This document shows positions 1-13,317 of a stretch of DNA of 64,000 nucleotides, in pieces. The stretch spans positions 30,988,004 to 31,052,003 of the forward strand of contig OZ037765.1 of the NCBI GenBank assembly GCA_964035545.1, in the 5' to 3' direction. The notes below the pieces were generated by a model that was not told where the DNA came from, did not search any database, and saw only the letters and a list, made by a program, of their open reading frames with translations. The position numbers and the translations under genes are program-made. The first letter of the stretch is position 1; the number at the start of each line of letters is the position of its first letter. The DNA is from Bugula neritina. Lineage: Eukaryota > Bryozoa > Gymnolaemata > Cheilostomatida > Bugulidae.

Positions 1-1592
1 ACTTATTAGAACTAGTCGGTTGTAGAATAATGCAGCAAATATGTGTTAACCTGGTTTGTTATAGATAATTGTGATAATATATTGAGAGCTCCAAAAATGT
101 ACTTATTAAATAAAATACTTTATTTACAGGTGATTATGATCATCATTTAATATTTAAAATTGTGAGCAACAGGCTGGATCTGATTAGTAATCTAACTTTG
201 TTATCAATTTTGCTGTAAGAGTAAGTGCTTTTTCAATGAGTATTACCAAGTACCATATCCAATCACAACTCACAATGTCAATGTGGAACTGAAAGTAAAT
301 GTCAGTGAAAATATAAACTATTGAATAACATCTGATTTGTAGCAATTTGCTTTGACTTACTTAAACTAATTCAGTAAGAGAAGTAAAAGCACATTACTAA
401 GCATAAATCAAGAGTCTTGCTCTTAGTTTCAGTTTGCTATTAATAAATAATCCATATCACTATCACTATCAGTAATTGTTTTCACTATTACTTTCACTCT
501 GTGTTTCAATACCTGATGACTATAATTATAATGATTTAAATTTCAAACATCAAGGATCATCATCATCATGTCAAATAAGTATAACATTCAATTTTATTAT
601 TAAACTTCAAGTTTATGCTTTTACTAAATTCAAATTGTTGCAAATTTATCTTATTTTATAACGTCAATTACAAGCCTATTAATATGATATTATAATTTAT
701 ATTTCTACATAAAAATTAAAATGACTTAGTCTGAGTCTCCTAACGTATGAGCATTTGGGGTTAAGTTAGCAATACTATAATTGAAATACTTTTTATTTGA
801 TATTTATATTAATAAAACATTAATATTATAACAATAACATACTTAGAGTTTGAGATTGAGTCTAAGAGTAAGTTGCGTAGTGAGACTGAGACTGAGAGTA
901 TCATAGTCATAGTGATACTGATAGTGATAGTCATACTCATGCCTATTACTATTAGTAATAGTGATAGAAACTAAAGTTCATTAGAATATTACAATCCTAG
1001 CACCTGTTTGGAAGATTTTCTTTATTTATCACTTCATCTTGTAGTATATGTTTTCTATTAATAAACTTCAGTTGCCAGAATAAGAAATTATGCCCGTTGC
1101 AGGGATAACAAATTATCCTTGTCTGCTGTAGATTCAATGAACTGCCTTCAGGTAGCAACATAACAAACTAGTCGTTAATGTTTTAAAATTTGTCTTTTAT
1201 TTACCGACAACTAAAAGAACTAAAGCAAAACCACTACTGAAAAACTTTATGAGGGACAACTCTTAAAATTCAACAGAGCACATGCTGCAAGGTGATCACA
1301 GCAATGGGCTTAAAGTGCTTTAAACTGCTGGTGAAAGATATTTTGCTGGTTGATTTTACTACAACTGCTAGATAAAGTTTCATTACTAATTTTAGTTTAC
1401 TATATCATCTGAGCGGCCATCAGCCATGCATGAATTCTTCACACACATTAAATTACAGCATATATTTATAGCACTGTATTATTGGTTATATAGCACTATA
1501 AAGCAAAATAATGAATTGGTAAATTGAGTTCTAATTACATACTTTACTGCTAGATAAATAGCAAATCAAATTTTATAATTTATCTCTCACCT
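1..1592. other. AT-rich intergenic sequence with simple-repeat patches
   Basis: No reading frame here resembles a known protein and no splice-bounded exon could be supported. The stretch is strongly AT-rich. It holds loose arrays of six-base steps of the type tagtga/actatc at roughly 455-475 and 870-960, the same kind of low-complexity DNA seen in the other spacers of this window. Nothing else was recognised. Confidence 0.6.
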
Positions 1593-1834
1593 TTACAGTA
1601 AAATTGTCAAGGGAGCAGCCGTGGTCTAGGGGTTAGAGCGTTTGCCTAGTAAACAGGAGGTCATGGGTTCGAGCCCAGACAAAGGCCATTGGTGATGTTA
1701 GGAAGAGCATCCAGTCATAATTGCTCCTGTGCCTCATTTAAATAAGCCCTTAGCAAAAACCCTTTCTATCAGGGGTTTCTCACAGGGATAGTGACTACAA
1801 ACTTGCGTGAGTTTTTCTTACAGTAAAATTGTCA
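1593..1834 (+). mobile_element. tRNA-derived SINE, full copy with target-site duplication
   Basis: The element body (about 1610-1817) starts with a tRNA-like head carrying a pol III A-box-like stretch (gtggtctagggg) and a B-box-like stretch (ggttcgagccc). A non-tRNA body containing the core gatgttaggaagagcatcc follows, ending in gcgtgagttttt. It is flanked by a perfect 17-bp direct repeat, ttacagtaaaattgtca, at 1593-1609 and 1818-1834, the signature of target-primed retroposition. Related copies lie at 50411-50561 and 54908-55106. It encodes no protein and would depend on LINE enzymes supplied in trans. The perfect duplication suggests a fairly recent insertion. Confidence 0.88.
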
Positions 1835-2267
1835 TAGCAGCATATTATTCCCAATTTAAACTCCTGAAAGACTTGTAAGAGACATGTATTAGTTAATATT
1901 ATATTCAAATATACATTTTAAATTTGAACGAACTAGCTTTTATTATTATTGTGCTTCTATTTTTTAAAATTTTACTAAAATTTGCAATGTAAGTAATGCT
2001 CATTTGTAAAATTAGTCAGTACCACATTATAACATATCAAGTTGAAATTACTGCTATTTTATAATATAATATATAAACGCATTTTAATTACTCTAACTTA
2101 TAATTTTCTATCTTTTTCAAATTGAAAACAAGCAAATTTTCAACTTATAATATGACCGACAAAAACATAACAGATTGTGTTTGTGCTCAGTGCTTGCAAT
2201 CAAGAAGTAGAATTATAGCTAATATCATTATCAGTTAGTTTAATTATGAAATTTAAGAAATTGTTGT

Positions 2268-2574
2268 ACATTACACTGGCTTTAGGTAAAAATGGCATAG
2301 ATAATAATGGCACCAGTAATAAGGGCATAAATGGAAAAGTAGGAAAAAATGGCACACTGATGTTAAATTTACCCAAACCCCTAATTCAAACCCTCAACCC
2401 TTAAACACCAACCTCAAACCCCCATTCCCAAACCTAAACCCTCATCCTACACACCCAACCCTACCTCAAACCCTAATATTGAAAATGTGCCATTTTCACC
2501 TACTTCGCCATTTGTGCCATTATTACCTGTGCCATTATTACCGGTGCCACTTTTACCGGACACCACATTGCACT
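2268..2574. mobile_element. Non-autonomous inverted-repeat element (MITE-like) with C-rich telomere-like core
   Basis: Two arms of about 75-80 bp face each other: 2278-2360 (contains ggtaaaaatggca and taataatggcacc) and 2480-2564 (contains ggtgccattattacc and ttttaccgg). The outermost bases pair imperfectly (ggctttaggtaaaa against ggtgtccggtaaaa on the reverse strand). A near-identical 10-bp flank, acattacact at 2268-2277 and acattgcact at 2565-2574, looks like an aged target-site duplication. The roughly 115-bp centre is a run of variants of aaccctaa/aaccctca. No transposase is encoded and the superfamily cannot be assigned. Confidence 0.65.
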
Positions 2575-2683
2575 ATGTGTCTTGTCTAAAACGTTTGCTT
2601 GAAATTGAAACTATGACATCTTCAAAATCATGTAGTTTTAGATTGAGTATTAATTTAAATAAAACCTTATATATTATATAACA

Positions 2684-4061
2684 TTATAAACATGAACGTT
2701 GAACAAAAATATAGGTAGTTGCTTCTAAATGAATGCTTGCATAATGAAGATATTTTAAATAAATCATTTGGGTATCTTCTTTATATTGTTTCTTGGTACT
2801 CGATTCTATCTTACTAAAGTTGTCATCTCTTGAAATAAACTTATCAAATTCTGTTTGACCCATTTCCTCTCTGTTTTCCAGACAATCCCACCTTCTTGCA
2901 ATGGTTTCTGGTTTGTCAGAACAAGTCAGCCAATCAACGGAGAGCTTTAGTGAATCTACATGAAGGTCAAGGTTATGGCAATGTGCCCAGCACTGAGTCA
3001 TCAAAAATTGTATGCGAACATCCCTTTGTTGTATCAAGGTTAGTAAATCCTTTAAAATATCATCAATGAACAGATAGCTAGAGTTTTTTCTTGTGTTGTC
3101 AAATATTTTTAGATAGCCGGACTTATCATCAATTCTGTCTCCGTGACCCCAGAATATAACTGTTAAGGTGTTCATTGCATCCGCATTCTTTTTTAGTGTC
3201 TTGGTAACAATTGAAAGAAACTCAGCACATTGACTGACTCTATGAGTGTCATGGATGTGTGGTAGACCATATTCCATTATGAATACTTCTATTTCCCCTT
3301 CAAAATAAGTTTGTTATAAATATATATATATATATTATATATACTAAATGCAATATGTTATAGCTAACACATTAATATCCTTTGCATCTTTATCGTGCAT
3401 TACAACATTCATGTTTAGGAACATTTTAGTTTCAATAATAACACTTTTATGCATGTCAAAAACAACTTATTTGCGTTTACTCTCGTGAGAAAATTTCCAA
3501 GTTTCAACATATAAAAAGATTTTAGTTGACATAATAAAGTTCATTACTAGAGATCATAGTGCATACGTCAACAGCATCATAATATTTGCCTACATGAGAT
3601 GAGCTCTCACCTAAAATTTGCCCGTCTTCTTTTTCATTTTCTGGTGAATACAAGTGCAAAACTCTGTTTCGTGTGTTTTTGGACAAGTCTAGACAACTGC
3701 CATAAGAAACTAAGTTGCTAGATGGCTCCATATATTTCACTTGCAGTAAAATAGCTGGATAAATGACAAATTTGCTATACTCTCCATGTGCATAAATTTT
3801 CTAAAGCTGCTTATATGGAAGATATACAAACAAATAAAATAAGACTAATTGAATTCAATAATTATAACTTACTGTGAAAATTGGATTATTATCTTTATAA
3901 TCAACAACCATAATTTTGAACATTTCTATTTTCACGCATATATAAACATTACAACTTACCCTTTCATCAACAGACCGGAGTGTTTGTTGATTGAGTAATA
4001 AGAAGTTATAGTCAATAAAGTTACTGCACCAAGCTTCTACTAGCTGTATATTATTTAGCAT
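2684..4061 (-). CDS. Unrecognised gene, putative clan CD (caspase/legumain-fold) peptidase-like protein
   Basis: Model of three exons on the minus strand: 3873-4061, 3548-3800 and 2684-3297, joined in phase to 351 aa ending in a stop. The junctions use gtaagt/ttag and gtaatg/gaag; the last is the weakest. No named family was recognised. The last exon has a hydrophobic strand followed by WGHGD (His199-Gly200). About 50 residues on is a second hydrophobic strand followed by TQCWAHC (Cys250). This His-Gly ... Gln-Cys order and spacing is the catalytic layout of clan CD cysteine peptidases such as caspases, paracaspases and legumain. Peptidase activity is inference. No signal peptide or death-fold prodomain is visible. 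The N-terminus is uncertain: the ATG at 4061 directly follows a possible acceptor, so further 5' exons may exist. It shares its strand with MOB2 and CKS1 upstream. Confidence 0.45.
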
Positions 4062-5334
4062 CTAGCTAAAGTCAATTTACATAGTATAAATAGAAATTAA
4101 TCTAGAATATTTTTTCAACAAGGTGTTATGCTGTAATATGCATTTAGTAGAGCTAATAAAACACATACAGTATTGAATACATGCAAGATTAATGCATACC
4201 TTTACAAAGTAAATTGTGCGAAAACTCCTGCATTGCTACTACTTTAAATACATTACTGTTGTACACTACTGAAGGAATAACTCCAAATTAACTACTGCTG
4301 CAAAAAAAAGGTTTCTTCAGCTTCTACTATACAACATTGCATGGCCAAAAACATTCTGTGCCCTTGTGTTCAAGGGAAATATTACTGTTCGAATCATATG
4401 CCAGTTTACACCACAATGATGTGTATAATGCAGCGAACTCTAACATATGCCACTTTATGAACAAATGTGTGGAGACAACTACAGGTTTGATGTTGACTTC
4501 TGGTAAATGGAAAATATTATGCTTGCTTCCAAGAGAAAATTATCCATTAGTAAAAATGCACACATAATACCTTCATTCTACAATATTAATCAACTGTCAT
4601 ACTTGTTTGTACCAATATATTTTACTCTCTTGTATTTTACACTTAAAGCCTGACAAGCTGTTCCCTACTTCCCATGATTTCAGTCAGCACTCTTTCTACG
4701 AAGGTATAGAAACAACAAATCTATCTTTTTGGTGTGAATAAAAATCTATATATATTTTCTTGAATAGCTAAAACACAAACATGTTGATATGATTTTCCAA
4801 AATAGATTTATACATACAATAAATAGACGATGATATATCTTTTCCCAAACCTGTCATGAGTTTAGAATAAAAATATAAATATTCTATTGCACATATTCAA
4901 AGGTGTGGGAAATGTTGGGTGAACAATCACAAAATAATTAGCACCTTAAAGCTAGCAACCCACTAGCTTATATACATAATTCTACTCAATTCAATTAAAC
5001 AAATAACATATATCAATATACTGAATAAACCAAAAAGGGGCTGAGATAGCACAAAGACCTACAAACATCACTACATTAACACCAGCTGTGTTCAATCTTG
5101 TGGCAATTTCGCAATAGGTATATGGAGTTATTTCTCCACATGTAATTTTTCGCATAAGGAACACAACTCCATTGTATTACTAAGAAGATAAAGGAATAAC
5201 TGCAGATTGTCATCACGTATTATCAGTGACTAACAGTAAAACACGAGTGCCTAGCTAACACTTGGTCACTATCCACTGAAGTGTCGGGAGAGAGCCTGTC
5301 TGCGTGTCTGTCTGCTTGTCTGTCAGTCATGTAA
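4062..5334. other. Spacer between MOB2 and the clan-CD-like gene; possible extra exon
   Basis: This holds the MOB2 3' flank and the 5' flank of the gene at 2684-4061. On the minus strand about 4340-4545 is open for about 70 codons without a stop. It includes a pyrimidine-rich possible acceptor (tttctcttggaag), so it might be an additional 5' exon of the downstream gene. I found no convincing donor and no homology. An overlapping plus-strand frame at 4337-4567 is equally unsupported. The rest is AT-rich with no recognised element. Confidence 0.35.
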
Positions 5335-8300
5335 CTATGAATTGGCTTGATTCTCTTTGTTCTCCTGAGGGATAGCTTTAAGGGCCCTCACCAGGTCAAT
5401 CATAATATCAGTCTCTTTCTCGTCGATTAGTTTAAATGTCCAGTTGAACAGCATGAAATGGGCGAAAAATGTGTTCAAATGTCCATGCAACTAAAAAATA
5501 AAAAACAACAGCTAAAATTAGAAAATAATTAACAAAGTTAGCACTGTTACATGAATACATAACCTTTCCCACTCACAAACTGTAGAAATCTGGTTGATTA
5601 GGACATAAAAGCATATCAATAGCAAATGTCAAAGGAAGGAAACGTATCAATTGATCAATATTTTAAAAGTCAGCAAAACCTATATAAACAGGCTTATTAA
5701 AATAAAAGCTGGGATATAACTTGAAAAAAAGGAGAGGAAATGTGAGAGATGTAAAAAAGTGAAAAAGAGGAAGAAAGATTTGGCACAACTGCACCCAAAC
5801 AATATCAAACTGTGTCACTTTTCTACTCAGAACGGAGAACTGCCAGTGGCAGTGACTAGCAGTGAAGCATCAGGGACTGACCTTGAGTAAGACCACCTGG
5901 TGGTAGTGTGCGTAGTAGATATGTGCGAGTGCATGGAACATGTACCTATGTATCTTCTGCACTATAGACAGGAAATTCGGTGGAAACACCTCCCCTAAAA
6001 TAGAAGTAGGCAATGGCAGCCTATGACAATGAGATGCAATATGAAAAGGCAGCATACCTAAGTAGAAGAGAATGCTGCCTTTATACAGATTACATACTAT
6101 TATACATATCATTATACATTATTATAGAGATATCATATTCTCAGTGTTTGTTAAACAGTACTTGTAGGCTGCAGGTAAATATATACATATATATACGCAG
6201 GTAACAATAGACAAGCACAATAGCTACTGAAATTTAATACTTTACCATGTTTAGTAGGAAATATTGAGTGATCATTGACATTCTTATTAATATATGTTGT
6301 TATGTAATCAATATACTGAGGGGCTGAGCACTTGAATTTCTTTCCTTTATCATCCACCCACGAATAGCTTCTATAAATACAGAGTAAAATATTCCATAAA
6401 ACAGAATACTATGGGGGACAACATGGCTGACTACAGAATATAAGTGTATATGGGATAGAAAAGCACGTGTACCTTAATAAATCCTAGCAATAATATCAGT
6501 CAAAATTGTAAAAGTTGATACTTCAATTCGAAAAAGTCTGAGTTGCGTTACAAAAGAGTGAATGCATAGATAATTTCTTTGACAGAACAATTTTGTGGGT
6601 AGACAACCCCTAACCTTTCAGTATTATTGCAACAAAGTCTAACTTTCAACTTCATATTTTTAATAAACATCCCGAAGAAGCTTTTCATTTCATGAAAACC
6701 ATAATATGGTGGATTTACCAAAAAAGTCAATTTACATTTAATCTTATCTACTCATTGCCGGTTTTTATCCAGCCTCTACTTTTTGCTCTTTAATTATCAC
6801 TGCCAAATTCTGACTCAGATGACAAAAAACAAGGCAAATTAAGAAATAGAAAGCATTTTCCTATAACTTATTGACTGGCAAAATTTATTAAAAAAAATAA
6901 CAACCTTTTTCATTGCCAGGCACTAGAGAGCTGAGACTTTACTACTTTCCAAAACACTACCAACTAACAGCTCTTCATGAGCAACTGGTATAAGCTAGAC
7001 GCAACTTTAAAAATTTCTGCAAAGTTTACCCAACTATATATTTTGTGAGAAACGAGGTCTTTAGCTACTAAGGTTAAATAACAACGGAATGCATGAGGAC
7101 AGTAGCAGCTATGAAATAGTCTGAGAAAATCCCATCCATCCGTTGCTAGCACTGAAGAGCCAGCCAGGGAAACTAATGGTAACAGAGTGTGTTTCTATAC
7201 ACATGGCATATGCTAATCGGACAGATTTACATACTTTTATATGAGCTGAGCATTTTCACACGCATGAAATATGAAAATAAGAATTTAAATACAGATATAA
7301 TGAACTTTACACCAAAAGCTGGTGCTGCGTGAAACAAAACAGGACAAAGTTGCAAACAGAAGAAATTAACATGTAAAGAAGTTATTCACCACAATTAACC
7401 TTTTGTTTTTCAAGTGCTGTACATGATTCACGAGTTACTACTCACTACTCAGTTAGTTTTATCTATACCCTATGGGGCTGGTGGTGTCCAGCTAAGTTGT
7501 ACTCGACTTACACATTGCCAGGGGCTGTCATGGCCGGGCAGGTGCTTGCTGTACAGCTATGAGATACCACTCCTATGAGGGTGTTCAGTTGCTCGAAGAA
7601 AGAAATGGCTACAAAAAGATTACAGGAACTTAATTAGAGGACTTATCTTAAGAGCAATTGCTCCTACACTGGAGTACACCATGTTTGTAATATAACACAG
7701 TGTGAGTAAATATGGGATAGGTCTACTTGTGTGATAAATAGAGTAATCAACTGCTATAAACTGAGCCAAACAAGAGCCTCAGAAAAAGTTTATTAGGTTT
7801 CTTTTAGTTTAAATAAATGTTGAAAATTGATTAAATCCATTTTAAGAGCAACAAAACAACATGAAAAAGGATTCCAGCAATTTTTAAGGATAAAAACGAG
7901 AAACATCCCATTTCTCATGATTGCCTTAATGAGATTTAAATCTAAAAGTAACAAAACTAAAACCATACTCAGAAAATTTGAGCACATTTTTCTTGCAGTC
8001 TGGGAGAGTTTTCAGTACCATAAGATGGCGCACAGATGGTGTACAGTAATTGATGTGTCAAACACATATCAGGGTGGTGTAAATGTGGTAATGAATTTTA
8101 GTGTATATTTACCACTTGATCCTGCACATGGCTTTGACAGTCAATCAAAAAGTATCAATTGTACGCCTTAATGTGTTTTGTTACCAAATTACACAGAAGA
8201 CAGATCTGAATTTTAAGCATTTGAGACGACAAACTTAGTCTTTTAACCAAGATGTTGCAAAGACTGTAGAAGCCAAGCTATGAACATACTAATTGATGAA

Positions 8301-11300
8301 GCTGAGAGCACTATATAGATGGAAGCAGTTAATAACACTCATCATGCTGTAAATCACACATTAATGGCAATATAATTTATAGACTAGAAGACATTGACAG
8401 AACATGATTGATACGGCTACACCACCATTTCCCTGACAAATTGACACTAGGCAAAAGATGCAATTAAACATATATGTCCATTTCATGACATTAAAAAAAA
8501 TAGGCCATAAACAAACCACAAGGCATTGGTTAGATACAGCTGGAAGTTTTCTTTGCCAAGAAAAATGTTTGCAGTATTTCTGAGTTCAGCTTATGAACTG
8601 AACAAGTTGGCTGTGCAAAGAAAGTGCTGCCGATGTCAGCAACACAAGATACAGGTAGAGATGCAGCTTACTGTGCCAGGCTAACCACTCCTCCTGTGCA
8701 AAGCCATAGGGCAGAGCTACCAGCTCCTCAAGGCTGTACGGCAGGTCCAGGTTCGGGATGTGGTGGTGTATAGTCTCCTTCGTGAAACTCTCCTCCAGGT
8801 AGAGTTTGGACTCCCCACTAGATATGGCACCACCAGCATCTTTGTCCTTCCGTTTCGTTCTCCTGTAACAAAGTAAATTTTAAATGGGTATAAACTGAAA
8901 GGAAACTTAATAATATATAATAAAATATAATGCGTAATTGTAAATAAGAGTGTTGGAAACGGAACTCTATTTAGAACATTCATTGTTTTAAGATAAGTAT
9001 GAAGCCATAAAGCAATTATTTTATATACCTACATACATATTTACATATATAAAATAATAATATTTAAAAGTATCACCACCTTTACAGCAGACTGAGGAGG
9101 GACTTTATTTTACTAGTATTACTAGATTATCCATTTAAACTGAGTGCTCAACAACTCTGTAATACTAGCAAGGTATAGTAGTATACACACTTTGTATACT
9201 ACTATACTGTACTATACTACACTAGTATGTAGCAGTAGAATATCCATGGTATAGTACTATACCTACAGTATAGTTAATAGTAGCATGCCCACAGTATAGC
9301 AGTAGAATATCCATGGTATAGCAGTAGAATACCCTCCGCATAGTAGCAGAATACCCACAGTATAGTAGTAGAATACCCACAGTATAGATACACACAGTAT
9401 ATTAATAGTATACCACTATTCTGTAGTAATTTAACAATAAACATAGTCTAGAATCTAGATGATGCCAGTTGGTAAAACTACTTGGAAAGAAGAGGGTGAA
9501 GCTACAGACTTGGCCGACAGCCCGAGTGCAACATACTGCTGAAGTGCAAGAAGCTATGTTTGATAAGTCTCAGAATTGCAGAGTATCACAGAGCTAATTT
9601 AATAGCCGACAGCCTGTACCCCCCCCCCCATTCCAGAGCCTCTGCACACATGAGTCTCTCTTAGCCTCCATGCATAGACAATACCAGAAACTGCCACTCT
9701 AGTACTCAAAGTATACTCACCGTAATCTCATCTCTAGAGATGTATGCTGAACTAAATCCTATCTAGTAATGTATCCTATCTAGTAATGTATCCTATCTAG
9801 TAGTACGAGAAAAGCTCAAACACTACAAGCACCTCCCTACCAGAAACAAGCACTGAAGCTGGTTGTCAAATCTGCCATGTGTTGCCTGTTTTGCATGGAA
9901 ACCAAACCTTAATCAGATTATTGTGACAACTCAATCTAATAGCCAATCAAAACCTTATAACTTCTAACTAATGATTATTCAATAATGAGACACATTAATG
10001 ATTAATTTCCAAGTCTACCAGCTATAGTGAATATTTCAACACGGTATGGAAAGAAACTTGGAACTTTCAGTCTAAGTTATATAAAAGCAACCATACAAAC
10101 CTTTTCAGTCTCATGTTCAACTGAATGGACCAAAACAGAGGCCCACAGAAAGGCTTTTGTAGAGCCAAGATATGATTAGCTGGTTATTAAGGAAAAGTAT
10201 ACTGGTTGGACATATTGAACATATCGACACTATTTGTACTGCTATTTGTACTGCGCATTATTCATGTTCATAATCAGGCCATGGCAATCACACCATGTTG
10301 TTATAAGCTAATCACGATTCAGCTTGATTGAGGAAATAATGATAACTTTGCAAAAATGTAATGCTTACGACACATTAATGTACTAAATGTACTAATGTAC
10401 TAAAAGCTGAGCATTTGACTCAGCCTTCTCTAGGGAAATTGCTCAAGTGTTTTAACCGATTTGAAATTTTGAGTAGATAACTCCTTCAGTTGCAAATTGA
10501 TTTTCAACTTTGCTTTTAAACTCTTGAAGTAAGAGACAGGATAGCTAACTACTCCCCCCCCCCCAACAAACCATGAACTAACAAAATCTTATCAAATTGA
10601 CCTCAAATATAGCATCAAATCTAATTGAGTTGGAAATGAATTCCAAGTTCAGATTTGAAGGGAACAGCAACAATGCCTGCAACCAGGAAGTAGTGAATGC
10701 TATAACTGCAGTTTTACTGTTAATGACAACTAAAGTTACTTGCCAAACTTAGTACTCAGTAGGAAGTTGTAAGTTGTAATCAGTGAAGGAAATGTTGAGA
10801 AATTGTGCAGTGAGCAGGGTGGCTGGGACAACTGGAGTTATAACTGGAGCACAAAGACACATAACAGAATTATTAATTAAAACTGCCAAAATCTGAACAC
10901 ATTTGACATCCTTTTTAAAAGGCCATCCAGATGTGGAGATTTTATGATCCTACAGCTGAAGATTTCTGAATTGAGTCCATTTGCTGAATCTGAATTATAC
11001 ATTGCAGTAGCAGTGATGGCCTAGGAGTTCGCATCAAAAAATTAAAACAATCCGGGATCGTCTTATATACAGAAATGTTGATATAATAATAATATACAAA
11101 ACACAAGCTGTGTTCTAAGATGTTGATACAGAGCAAAAACAATGCACTTAATTATAATGAATACATTGTGTTTTACAGCTACAAAAAGTTCTTTATTAAA
11201 ACTGAGGGTATGGAAAGCGAGGTTAGCATTTATAGGTCAGATTTTAATTACCAGCCTACTGGCTATAATAATAGTTTCCACTGAGCAGTATTTTACATGC

Positions 11301-13317
11301 ATACAATATAAGTTGCAGGTCGTGGGTATAATTGTTGTCAAATATGCCAACCAATGCCAAAAGCTGTGTGATGTGACCAGCTGTTTATCGACAGGCTGGA
11401 TTCCCTGAGTTCAGATATTGAGAGTAGTTACAGTTATCTTTGCACTCAAACTGACATCAGCATATGCAAATTAGCCAATCAATTGTTGATTTCTCGAGGA
11501 GGTTTTGAGTTGGTGATAAAGCAGCGATCAGCATAATGTAGTAAATAATCATTACACTGCTGTTGTACCAGCACATCGTGCTGCCACTGAAACTAGTCTC
11601 CAAACCTTGCGTCATGGTTATGTAGCGGGCAGCCACGCAGGCCAACCAGTATTATGATGAGCACAAGCACTTAGACTAATTCAGCTGCATACTTGGATAA
11701 ATTAACACTGCATCAGGCACAGGGTGCACTCTTTAAACTGCTGCTTGGAATTATTCTTCTCTATACTCCATACTAGCAACCACCTGGGCTTTGTGGTTAC
11801 TGATAACACTGTTCCTTAATGTTCACTAACCTTTTTTGTCCTACATTTAGCTATAGGAGTCTTGATGCTAGACCTAGCTCCTAACAATCTAATCTTGTTG
11901 TGAGAGAAAACTAAAGAATGTTATGCAATATCTCTCACTAGCCAATGTTCCAGTAACTTTGTGTTACTTATAAGGGTTATGATTTTATTCCCTATTGAAT
12001 TGAAAGGTGAAATAAGATATATTCAGTTACTGCAGGCGTACTTTGAATGGGGGTCAGCATTACCTTCACACTATATTAGCTTACTAGAGCATGGCATATG
12101 AAATACATCCTAAACCACATTTGCACACAAGATGGAGTTACTAGCACTATGTATTAGCAAACAGCAAAAAAGCTATGTTAAGCATATTAGTGTGAGATAG
12201 CCTTCAATACTATTCATATGTTAAGTCACCCTCTAACATTCTCTGAGAGGAATATAGCACTAATTAGGCAAACAATTATGAAGGGGGAGGGGGGACAGTT
12301 GAGGTAACCTCATTAGCTCCCAATTATTTTCAATAATGTATATAGTTGCAGAGGTGGGTACTCGGGCATTCTTGACTCAAACCAATTTTCAATAAACCTT
12401 GACTCAACTTGTTTAAGTATTAGCTATAATATTGAACATTTTGAATGACTTGAACAATAAAAAAGTTATTTCAATGTTTCAGGTTACTGCATCCATTTTA
12501 ATGTTATTCAATTATCAAAAATATAAAACTATTATAAGATAGCTAAAATCTGAGCCATTCTTTATTATTTTTAATTAACTATTTAATTTCTATCAATTGG
12601 ATGTAAAACTTTAGACTGGGAATTGCCACTATTAAATTGCATCAATTACTTGCAGGTCAGTATGACTCAACTTGAGTAAAATCTCAAGTCATTGCTTGAC
12701 TTGAATTTATTTATTGATTGGACTTGGGTTATTATAATAATAATTATTATTACTATACGGGTCTGCATATTTCATTATATGTACTTCAATTTCTTTTACT
12801 ATAGAAATATATAATAAACATAATGGCAGCAGCTAACGTTACCAACGCTGCAAAATAGTTGCAGCTGGACAAAGAGTATAATTAGTAGTATTACCAAACA
12901 ACCATAATCATTACTTTTTTCAGAAAAGAAAAATAAATAGTTACAGTGAACTGTGACGCTATCACTCATCACCATCACTGTCAGTATTACTACTACTATT
13001 AGATACTTGATGATTTATTATGTTCACTATTACTATTAGTATTACAGTTCCATTTTGACTTAAAATTACTATTTGACTTAGTATTAGTGTGGCATCAAAA
13101 CAATGCCATTTAATTTTATAATATTATAATTATACTGAAACTAGTTTTACATTTAGAGTATTTAGCAAGATAATCATAAATCAGTATAATTGTTATAATT
13201 ATTATTTGTTGTAATAATAATAATAATATTGACAATCATAATGATAATAATCCAAGTATGAGTATGAATATTACAACACCAAAATAAAGCATTAACATAC
13301 CCCATTAGCCAATCCAT
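5335..13317 (-). CDS. MOB2: MOB kinase activator 2
   Basis: Six coding exons on the minus strand: 13301-13317, 8672-8862, 7512-7608, 6246-6370, 5882-5994 and 5335-5490. Together they are 699 nt and give 232 aa plus stop, with GT-AG introns and correct phase throughout. MOB2 binds the N-terminal region of NDR/LATS-family kinases (STK38/STK38L) and modulates growth, morphogenesis and cytoskeletal signalling. The start MDWLMG matches the N-terminus of vertebrate MOB2, which fixes the start at 13317. The zinc site of the MOB fold is intact: Cys88 and Cys93 (CTASTC), and His168 and His173 (HIYYAH). Family blocks GKKFKCSAPQYIDY, IFPTKHG and LIDEKETD are present. Oddities are a coding first exon of only 17 nt followed by a 4.4-kb intron, and a divergent GVVSHSCT where relatives have an acidic SEFCT block. 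The frame stays open upstream to 13416, but that part has no homology. Confidence 0.92.
9165..9425. repeat. Degenerate tandem repeat in MOB2 intron 1
   Basis: Repeated units of the form cacagtatagtagtagaatac, about 20-30 bp and diverged, interspersed with palindromic tatactatactgtac steps. A smaller array of three cctatctagtaatgtat units follows near 9758-9800. Both lie in the long first intron of MOB2. No coding potential. Confidence 0.6.
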
